Notes under the pieces: generated by a model
What the model was told of the DNA's origin: nothing
What the model saw: only the letters and a program-made list of their open reading frames with translations
Database searches by the model: none
Origin: CAZSVI01 sp964610205
GTDB lineage: Bacteria > Bacillota > Clostridia > DSM-8532
Direction of reading: 5' to 3'
Length of the DNA: 13,163 nucleotides
Assembly (NCBI GenBank): GCA_964610205.1
Contig: CAZSVI010000107.1
Location: 1 to 13,163, forward strand
Shown here: piece after piece, positions 7,732-13,163 of the stretch
Numbering within the stretch: position 1 is the first letter of the stretch
Layout: each line of letters opens with the position of its first letter
Translations under genes and position numbers: made by a program

Positions 7732-8916
7732 TTAAATCTTTACTTCATATGTTATCATCCATATAGTCATTTTTTTTCGTTTTTCTAATTCCCACGGATT
7801 ATCAATGCTTTGATCCGATGGATCCTTGGGGGCACTGAAGACAAGCATAACCTTTCCGGCAGCAATTTCAGCTAACCCTGTATATCCACATGTACCGATA
7901 ACATCATAGCTCCAGTAATCATTTCCAATAACCAATCCCTCTTTCTTGTTTGCATTGCGCCATACAAGCGATTTTTCCGGCCAGTATGACCCATTGCCAT
8001 CTGAAGTGAACATTACTGATACATCAGGCCTTCCAAAGCTGCAGGCAAGGATACCGTTGCTTAGAACTTTCAGGTCCGGGGAAACACCCGATTGTCCTAT
8101 GTATTCGGGCTTGCTCCAGGTAGCGCCATAATCTGAAGAATATGATTTAAATAAAGGCGAATAACCTCCTGTTCTCATTATACAGATCAAATCACCATTC
8201 GGAAGTATACTTATCACAGGTTCGTCGAACCCCTCCGGGCTCGTTTCGTTCTGATCCAACCCTACAGTGGCATAATAGGTAAAGCTTTTCCCTCTGTCAA
8301 TGGAACGATATACCATCGTACGGTATTTTTTGTCATTTTTCAATTTTCCATAAGCTGTTACCAATAACGAACTGTCAGGACATTCGATTATTGACCTGTG
8401 AAGAGCAATTGAATGATTGGAACTGCTGCCGTCGAGTTTCGGTGAAAAAAAAGGAATATACAAAGGCCCTCTCCAGATTTCTCCATTGTCACATGATGTC
8501 CATGCTCTGGCAATAACCGTTTCAGCAGAAGACATATCATTTTTATTCACTTTACGATAAGTATTGAATTCAAATCCCAACCATGTTTTATCTTTCAAAA
8601 CAGTTTTAGCGTAAATTGGAGGCATTCCATAATTCGTCCAATTCGCTCCGCTGTCTCTTGATATTATCATCCAGCTTTCCCCGTAGGGGTAATCCTGTCT
8701 TGATAAAAAATCCTCACAGCGAACTACCTGATTCTCCTTCTCAGAGTATTTTTTTTCATGCGCAATTTCAGGAGGAATTTGATCCTCACCCGTTTGCCCT
8801 GAAATGATTATTGTTCCGAATGATGGACAAAAAATCGTTGGGAAATAACCCCATTTATCTTCACAGTTTCTGATCTCAAGCATTTTTACTCTTAACATAT
8901 CATTACTCTCTTCCAT
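7732..8916 (-). CDS. BNR/Asp-box repeat protein, sialidase-like (second paralogue)
   Basis: This 394-residue protein is read leftward from ATG 8914-8916, preceded by AGGAGGT (complement of 8922-8928) at good spacing. Asp-box-like motifs occur at residues 86-93 (SRDSGANW), 141-148 (SCDNGEIW), 205-212 (SIDRGKSF), 260-267 (SSDYGATW) and a degenerate one at 305-312. It shares landmarks with the BNR protein at 941-2077: an early 'WGYFP', 'SPDLKVLSNGILACSFGRP' matching 'HPADLTVLASGRLLLTFGRR', and a late 'GYTGLAEIAAGKVMLVF'. The two are diverged paralogues in opposite orientations. A five- or six-bladed propeller hydrolase or binding protein is likely; sialidase activity is not shown, and the arginine triad cannot be placed with confidence. 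No signal peptide is seen. A sigma-A promoter lies about 100 bases upstream. The 3' end converges on the mannosidase relic with 17 bases between and no terminator hairpin. Confidence 0.82.
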   Translation of the reverse strand: MEESNDMLRVKMLEIRNCEDKWGYFPTIFCPSFGTIIISGQTGEDQIPPEIAHEKKYSEKENQVVRCEDFLSRQDYPYGESWMIISRDSGANWTNYGMPPIYAKTVLKDKTWLGFEFNTYRKVNKNDMSSAETVIARAWTSCDNGEIWRGPLYIPFFSPKLDGSSSNHSIALHRSIIECPDSSLLVTAYGKLKNDKKYRTMVYRSIDRGKSFTYYATVGLDQNETSPEGFDEPVISILPNGDLICIMRTGGYSPLFKSYSSDYGATWSKPEYIGQSGVSPDLKVLSNGILACSFGRPDVSVMFTSDGNGSYWPEKSLVWRNANKKEGLVIGNDYWSYDVIGTCGYTGLAEIAAGKVMLVFSAPKDPSDQSIDNPWELEKRKKMTIWMITYEVKI

Positions 8917-9012
8917 ATATAACCTCCTGTTCGACTATTAAGGTTCCATCATCTTTTGTTAAATTAAAAATTCCTATTGCTTTTTCAGACTACTCCGGAT
9001 CATATGAACAAT

Positions 9013-9041
9013 ATATTAATATACCCCCATTAATATTTCAA
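9013..9041 (-). promoter_or_regulatory. sigma-A promoter for the minus-strand BNR gene
   Basis: On the minus strand TTGAAA (9036-9041) and TAATAT (9013-9018) are separated by exactly 17 bases, and the -35 and -10 each match consensus at 4 or more of 6 positions. The implied leader is about 90 bases. ATTAATAT-type repeats flank a GGGGG run within the spacer (9011-9035) and form an inverted repeat over the promoter, a possible operator. Confidence 0.5.
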
Positions 9042-9516
9042 CTACAAAATCTCGTTTTTCATCATTTTTTTATGGAATATAACGAGAACTAAGACGGTTC
9101 TCCGGCCAACCTCTATAGGTGACGGACACCGATTTCCCTAATCAGGCGGTGAGCATTGCTTACGGGTTGCTCATTTCTGGATTTTGCATATTAAAATCCT
9201 TTACTCCCGCCTCGATATAACGGTGTGTTGCAATTGCTTCCGTTGTTATAATATAGCGGTATTTAGTTTTAGTCATTTAAATAAATACTTTGCACAAATT
9301 TAATGATAAAGTGGGTATAGTGAAGATAACATTTATATGAAAATGTGATATATATCTTAATTTTGTAGTAGACAGTTATGCTTATGAATAATAAAATGAT
9401 AACGGATTTATATTGTTAAGATCAACTAAAAGCCATGGATGGAAATAGATTTGATGCCTTAAACCGCTTGGTCACATTGCCTGCGGGAAAAGATTTAAAA
9501 GCAAAAGTCGGATTAT

Positions 9517-9531
9517 TGTAATATTATTACA
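9517..9531. promoter_or_regulatory. 15-base perfect palindrome, candidate operator upstream of the PHP gene
   Basis: TGTAATA-T-TATTACA is a perfect 7-1-7 inverted repeat, 110 bases before the PHP gene start. The 7-1-7 layout recalls Fur-family boxes, but the half-site does not match the Fur, PerR or Zur consensus. In AT-rich DNA such a palindrome could be chance. Confidence 0.3.
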
Positions 9532-9641
9532 TGATTGTACAGAATTATGGTAAGCATGCAGGGTTGAAAGATACATCACAAGAGAAAAGCAAAGACAAGC
9601 TTAAGTTATAAAAAGTTTAATTATATTATGGAGAAGATGAA

Positions 9642-10976
9642 ATGGATACTGAATTGATATATTATGACGTATATCCAAGAATTGTAAGAGAATATGAACA
9701 GTCAAAGATAACGATACGTCCTGTAGGTCAGCATGTTGCTTTTATAGATGATGAATATATAATAGAGATCATACCGATTGATCGGCAGGTCGACAGGGGC
9801 GTTGAACAACCTATATGGCAGATCGAAAAAATCTGTACAGATCGTCTTATTGTAAAAAACGTTAATGGAATATTGATTTTCAGATATAAGTTCTCGGGTG
9901 AACAGATATACAGCCTGCATGTATTTTCGAAAACAGATGAAAGCAAAGCGATAGCGGCTTTTTCGCTCTATTGTGTTTCTGAGGATCTGTATGAGTTAAA
10001 ACCATATAGGATAGAAATGCATGCACACACAAACAACTCTGATGGTGCCGAGAGTGTCGATTTTATACCACACTATTATCGTATGCACGGATATGATACC
10101 CTGTCTATTACCGACCATTGCCTTTATGAACCTTCTATTCAAGCGATCCGTGTATTCAAAGATATCCCCTCGACATTCCGCCTCTATCCCGGAGAAGAAA
10201 TCCATGCTCCGCTTAACCCTATCCATTTCATTAATTTTGCGGGGTCTTTTAGTATAAATGCGTTTATCCGACAAAACCAGGATCTATATAAAAGTGAAAT
10301 TGAGACGATTATCTCAAATACAAAAATACCTGATACTACTGTTGCCTATCAAATCGCTTCATGTATCTGGATAAGCAGGAAAATACGTGAAAGCGGAGGG
10401 CTGAGTATTCTAGCGCATCCTCATTGGCGTCCATACTATCGCGGACAAAAGATCAATTATAATATTTCTCACTCAACTTTTCTTTATTTATTAGAGAACA
10501 AAGTTTTTGATGCCTGGGAGATATTTGGTTATTCGACGGAAAGAAACAACACTCATCTTGCCTTATATCTGGAAGCCTTGCGACGTGGGATGGATATTCC
10601 GGTCGTGGCTACGAATGACAGTCATGGTGTAGCTGTCAAACAAGAGTGGTTTGATAAGGCATATACAATCGTTCTGGCAGGAGAGAATAAAAAAGAGGAT
10701 CTGATATCACAAATAAAGGCCGGCTTCTGTGCCGCGGTTGAACGTCAGAAAGATATGGCGGATCGTGTTATAGGCACGCCGAGGATGATAATGTATGCAA
10801 GGTTTTTGATCGATCATTTTTATCCTTTTTATGATCGCTGCTGTCAATATGAAGGGCAGCTCTTAAGAACCTGTATAATGGGTATACCTGGCGCGCTGAA
10901 GGCATATGAACAGAGTATGATATACACAAATGGTTATTTCAGGCATTTTTTCTACGGTCAGGAAATGGAATTGTAA
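9642..10976 (+). CDS. PHP-domain metal-dependent hydrolase
   Basis: This 444-residue protein starts at ATG 9642 with GGAGAAG (9630-9636) five bases before. The PHP domain starts at about residue 120 with 'EMHAHTNNSDG' (H127, H129, D134). It continues with 'ITDHC' (D158, H159), 'PGEEIHA' (E186, H188), 'LAHPHW' (H259, H261) and 'TNDSHG' (D326, H328), so the full set of metal ligands seems present. PHP proteins are usually phosphoesterases, such as histidinol phosphatase or nucleoside 5',3'-phosphatases, using two or three metal ions. An N-terminal region of about 120 residues, strand-rich and of unknown function, precedes it, and a tail of about 90 residues follows. This architecture recurs in PHP proteins of sugar-degradation loci, but the substrate is not known. 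There is no signal peptide. The GH4 gene follows after 64 bases, probably in the same transcript. Confidence 0.8.
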   Translation: MDTELIYYDVYPRIVREYEQSKITIRPVGQHVAFIDDEYIIEIIPIDRQVDRGVEQPIWQIEKICTDRLIVKNVNGILIFRYKFSGEQIYSLHVFSKTDESKAIAAFSLYCVSEDLYELKPYRIEMHAHTNNSDGAESVDFIPHYYRMHGYDTLSITDHCLYEPSIQAIRVFKDIPSTFRLYPGEEIHAPLNPIHFINFAGSFSINAFIRQNQDLYKSEIETIISNTKIPDTTVAYQIASCIWISRKIRESGGLSILAHPHWRPYYRGQKINYNISHSTFLYLLENKVFDAWEIFGYSTERNNTHLALYLEALRRGMDIPVVATNDSHGVAVKQEWFDKAYTIVLAGENKKEDLISQIKAGFCAAVERQKDMADRVIGTPRMIMYARFLIDHFYPFYDRCCQYEGQLLRTCIMGIPGALKAYEQSMIYTNGYFRHFFYGQEMEL

Positions 10977-10999
10977 GGGGAAAAATTCTATCGATTATT

Positions 11000-11029
11000 T
11001 ATAATGATAACTGGCAAGTAGTCATTATA
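11000..11029 (+). promoter_or_regulatory. stem-loop abutting the GH4 ribosome-binding site
   Basis: TATAATGA (11000-11007) pairs perfectly with TCATTATA (11022-11029). Inside, ACT/AGT can pair around a GGCA loop with a two-base mismatch between the stems. The next bases, GGAGGGG (11030-11036), are the GH4 ribosome site. The element could be an operator or an RNA hairpin affecting translation of GH4. No T-run follows, so it is not a terminator. Confidence 0.45.
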
Positions 11030-11040
11030 GGAGGGGTTTT

Positions 11041-12336
11041 ATGCCAAAGATTGCTTTTGTAGGTGCAGGAAGTACTGTTTTTGCAAAAAATGTATTGGGT
11101 GATTGCATGCTTACACCATCTCTGAGGGATTCTCAAATTGCTTTATATGATATAGACATGCAGAGACTTAAAGACTCTGAGAATATGCTGCGCAATATCA
11201 ACGCAAATGCTGGAGGATATGCCTCAATAGCTGCCTATACCGACAGGAAGAAGGCCCTTAAGGGAGCTGACTATGTAGTGAACGCTATACAGGTTGGCGG
11301 TTATAAGCCGTGTACCGTTACTGATTTTGAAATTCCCAAAAAATACGGCTTAAGGCAGACTATAGCTGACACTCTTGGAATAGGGGGCATTTTCAGGGCA
11401 TTACGAACTATACCTGTGTTGCTTGATTTTGCAAAAGATATAGAGGAAGTATGTCCGGATACCTGGTTCATAAATTATACAAACCCTATGGCCATGCTTA
11501 CAGGAGCTATGCTAAGAGGTACGGGTGTTAAGGCGGTAGGTCTCTGCCACAGCGTACAGGGATGTGCCCGTGGATTGTTGAATGATGTCGGAATGAATAC
11601 TGAAAACATACAGTGGAAGATTGCCGGAATCAATCATATGGGTTGGCTTCTTGAGATAACAAGGGATGGGAAGGATCTATATCCGGAAATAAAGGAAAGG
11701 TCATTAAAGCAGGGTGCGCCTGAACAAGACAGGGTAAGGCATGAAATAATGCATACTTTCGGATATTACGTGACGGAGTCGAGTGAACATAATGCCGAAT
11801 ATATGCCTTACTTTATAAAGAACAGGTATAATGAACTCATTGAAAGGTATCACATTCCCCTTGATGAATATCCAAGAAGATGTGTCAAACAGATTGAAGG
11901 CTGGGAAAAAATGCGTGACGAATTGGTAAATAATAAGAATCTGAATCATGAGAGGACATATGAATATGCCTCATATATAATGGACGCAATGGAAACAAAT
12001 ATACCCTATAAAATCGGGGGAAACGTCATGAATACAGGCTTGATAACAAATCTCCCGAAAGAAGCATGTGTTGAGGTTCCCTGTCTTGTAGACAGCAGCG
12101 GAATGGCTTCCTGTCATGTTGGTACATTACCGCCACAGCTCGCAGCACTCAACATGACCAATATAAATGTACAGCTTTTAACTGTCGAAGCTGCATTGAC
12201 ACTGAAAAAGGAGCATATATATCATGCCGCCTTGCTTGATCCTCATACGTCATCAGAGTTACCTATTGACAGCATCAAGGCTTTGTGTGACGAATTAATT
12301 GAAGCTCATGGAGATTGGCTTCCCAGGTACAAATAG
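11041..12336 (+). CDS. GH4-family NAD+/Mn2+-dependent alpha-glycosidase (MelA/LplD-like)
   Basis: This 431-residue protein has a strong ribosome site, GGAGGGG (11030-11036), four bases before ATG. The N-terminal Rossmann motif 'IAFVGAGSTVFAKNV' (4-18) binds NAD+. 'ADYVVNAIQVGGY' (about 76-88), 'NYTNPMAML', 'LCHSVQG' (C169, H170) and 'AGINHMGW' (H199) are GH4 landmarks; C169 and H199 are the expected Mn2+ ligands. GH4 enzymes cleave by an unusual redox elimination mechanism with NAD+, in the cytoplasm. The CHSVQG form is the one seen in alpha-galactosidase (MelA) and alpha-uronidase members, rather than the CHG form of the 6-phospho-glucosidases. An unphosphorylated alpha-galactoside or alpha-galacturonide is therefore more likely than a PTS sugar phosphate, but this is inference. 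The length is normal and the gene looks intact. It lies between the PHP and amidohydrolase genes, with palindromes on both sides. Confidence 0.9.
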   Translation: MPKIAFVGAGSTVFAKNVLGDCMLTPSLRDSQIALYDIDMQRLKDSENMLRNINANAGGYASIAAYTDRKKALKGADYVVNAIQVGGYKPCTVTDFEIPKKYGLRQTIADTLGIGGIFRALRTIPVLLDFAKDIEEVCPDTWFINYTNPMAMLTGAMLRGTGVKAVGLCHSVQGCARGLLNDVGMNTENIQWKIAGINHMGWLLEITRDGKDLYPEIKERSLKQGAPEQDRVRHEIMHTFGYYVTESSEHNAEYMPYFIKNRYNELIERYHIPLDEYPRRCVKQIEGWEKMRDELVNNKNLNHERTYEYASYIMDAMETNIPYKIGGNVMNTGLITNLPKEACVEVPCLVDSSGMASCHVGTLPPQLAALNMTNINVQLLTVEAALTLKKEHIYHAALLDPHTSSELPIDSIKALCDELIEAHGDWLPRYK

Positions 12337-12352
12337 TTATTTAATAATGATT

Positions 12353-12379
12353 TATATAGATAAAGAATATATCTATATA
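12353..12379 (+). promoter_or_regulatory. 10-base-pair AT-rich inverted repeat between GH4 and the amidohydrolase gene
   Basis: TATATAGATA (12353-12362) and TATCTATATA (12370-12379) are perfect inverted repeats around a 7-base loop. The following bases (12380-12391) are T-rich but include C and A. It could be an operator or a weak attenuator-like hairpin. A pure A/T stem with one G-C pair would be a poor intrinsic terminator. Confidence 0.4.
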
Positions 12380-12410
12380 TTCCTTTATTTTGGGGAGGGA
12401 AGGACCGCAA

Positions 12411-13127
12411 ATGCTTGGAAACTGGAGATTTAACAGGAATGATGAAGAAGTGTTAAAAGATATGATAGAGTTTATACCTGAAAATGTACTGGATGCCCAT
12501 GCACATATATACAGGGTGAAGGATTTGGATTCACCCTCACCGGCCCTGCTTTCACAAGGGCCTGATGAAGCCGGTATAGATGTCTGGCGGGAAAGTATGG
12601 TGAAAATGCTCGGGAACTCGCCGCAAAAAGCTCTGTTTATGCCGTTCCCGGCAGTAAATTGCAATATCGATGCTGCAAACAACTATTTAGTAGAACAACT
12701 GGCTTATTTTTCTGATGCTTCGGGTACAAGCACCACCGGCAGGGAAAAAAATCTGTTGCCTGAATATAACAGATCAATAGGCACATTGCACAAATGCAAG
12801 GGCTTGATACTTGTAGCTCCGGGCTATGTAAAGGAACAGGCTCTGAAACATTTGAAAAATCCACAGATTGCCGGTTTTAAGCCATACCATGTATTCAGTG
12901 AGCATTCGCCATCCTTTGACTCGGATATAGATGCTTTTGTTCCTGAATGGGTCTGGGAGACAGCAAATGAAAGAAGCCTTGTGATAATGCTGCACATTGT
13001 GAAGGATGGTGCATTGAACGATGCAGAAAACCAAAAGCAGATCAGGGAGAAATGTATGAGGTATCCTGCCATGAAGCTTATCCTTGCTCATGCAGGAAGA
13101 GGATTTCAGGTGGAAACGGTCGCATGA
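12411..13127 (+). CDS. amidohydrolase-2 family protein, C-terminally truncated
   Basis: I start this at ATG 12411, eight bases after GGGGAGGGAAGG (12392-12403). An in-frame TTG at 12390 overlaps that ribosome site and is rejected. The product has 238 residues. Metal-site motifs of the amidohydrolase TIM barrel are present: 'LDAHAHIY' (H30, H32), 'GFKPYHV' (K157, H160), 'IMLHIVK' (H195) and 'ILAHAGRGF' (H227). The family normally runs to 300-400 residues and needs a final Asp ligand near the C-terminus ('DTS' or 'SDxP' type), which is absent. The sequence still looks family-like up to 'GRGFQVETVA' and then stops at TGA 13125-13127. That point coincides with a possible insertion-sequence end, so the gene is probably broken and inactive. 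It follows GH4 after a 74-base gap and may have been in the same operon; its substrate is unknown. Confidence 0.72.
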   Translation: MLGNWRFNRNDEEVLKDMIEFIPENVLDAHAHIYRVKDLDSPSPALLSQGPDEAGIDVWRESMVKMLGNSPQKALFMPFPAVNCNIDAANNYLVEQLAYFSDASGTSTTGREKNLLPEYNRSIGTLHKCKGLILVAPGYVKEQALKHLKNPQIAGFKPYHVFSEHSPSFDSDIDAFVPEWVWETANERSLVIMLHIVKDGALNDAENQKQIREKCMRYPAMKLILAHAGRGFQVETVA

Positions 13128-13163
13128 AAGTGCACCACTTTGTAGCCATAAAATATCGCTCAT
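13125..13163. mobile_element. possible insertion-sequence terminus (partial, runs off the window)
   Basis: From TG at 13125 the amidohydrolase-like coding sequence ends abruptly. The next bases, AAAGTG-CAC-CACTTT (13127-13141), form a perfect inverted repeat and look like the TG-initiated, short-repeat-containing ends of IS21-type elements. The target duplication, transposase and other end are outside the window, so this is inference. Confidence 0.35.

Larger units (their letters stand above)
8917..9641. other. 725-base divergent intergenic region, largely non-coding
   Basis: Only the promoter of the leftward BNR gene (9013-9041) and a palindrome (9517-9531) stand out. A minus-strand frame of 38 residues (9160-9276, ATG to TAA) lies in a patch around 9080-9270 that looks less AT-rich than its surroundings. 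It has no ribosome site and I do not recognise it. Small inverted repeats occur at 9082-9100 (gagaac/gttctc) and around 9150-9172 (tgagca/tgctca). The patch may be a relic of a lost gene or mobile element. I could not find a convincing promoter for the rightward PHP gene. Confidence 0.5.

Noticed and set aside
9290..9321. TTGCAC ... TATAGT as a promoter for the PHP gene
   Set aside because: The 20-base spacer is too long and the start would be over 300 bases from the gene.
11000..11005. TATAAT as a -10 for the GH4 gene
   Set aside because: The region 17-18 bases upstream is GGGGAA, not a -35, and TATAAT is part of the inverted repeat.
12390..12410. In-frame TTG start for the amidohydrolase gene
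   Set aside because: The stretch contains the GGGGAGGGAAGG ribosome site that serves ATG 12411.
12341..12682. Minus-strand open frame of 113 residues
   Set aside because: It is antisense to the amidohydrolase and to the palindromic gap, with no recognisable product.
12774..13163. Minus-strand open frame of 129 residues
   Set aside because: It lies antisense to a conserved amidohydrolase gene, has no family motif, and its start is at the window edge.

Overview
The window looks like a glycan-catabolism island from a low-to-moderate G+C Firmicute, probably an anaerobic clostridium. This rests on purine-rich Shine-Dalgarno sequences (aggaggt, gggaggg, taggagggg), AT-rich intergenic DNA, sigma-A-type promoters and the enzyme families present. 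Species cannot be told from the sequence alone. There is no rRNA, tRNA or CRISPR array.

Layout. Bases 1-2903 carry a tight plus-strand run: the C-terminal part of a GH38-type alpha-mannosidase (cut by the window edge), a BNR/Asp-box sialidase-like protein starting 4 bases later, and an M55 (DppA-like) D-aminopeptidase. After a 256-base gap comes a full-length GH116 (GBA2/DUF608-like) beta-glycosidase (3160-5793). Next is a uroporphyrinogen-decarboxylase-superfamily protein (5985-7133), which has its own perfect-consensus promoter. Directly abutting it is a frameshifted, doubly truncated relic of a second GH38 mannosidase (about 7117-7714). A second BNR protein lies on the minus strand (7732-8916), followed by a 725-base gene-poor divergent region. 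The right half has a PHP-domain hydrolase (9642-10976), a GH4 NAD-dependent alpha-glycosidase (11041-12336) and an amidohydrolase-2 family gene (from 12411) that stops early at 13127. That stop coincides with what may be the end of an insertion sequence running off the window.

How the genes may work together. No encoded protein has a recognisable signal peptide or membrane segment, so these look like cytoplasmic enzymes acting on imported oligosaccharides. The set covers alpha-mannoside (GH38), beta-gluco/xyloside (GH116) and alpha-galactoside/-glucoside/-uronide (GH4) linkages, plus two sialidase-fold proteins, a D-amino-acid peptidase and three hydrolase/lyase-type proteins of unknown substrate. 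No transporter, kinase or regulator lies in the window. A heteroglycan or glycopeptide substrate is an inference only. The region also shows decay and rearrangement: the mannosidase relic, the truncated amidohydrolase, the inverted BNR paralogue and the long non-coding gap.

I did not find a clearly new multi-gene system. The most interesting points are the mannosidase relic fused to the end of the URO-D gene, the perfect promoter with a structured leader, the cysteine clusters around the GH116 active site, palindromes in front of three successive genes, and the truncated amidohydrolase.
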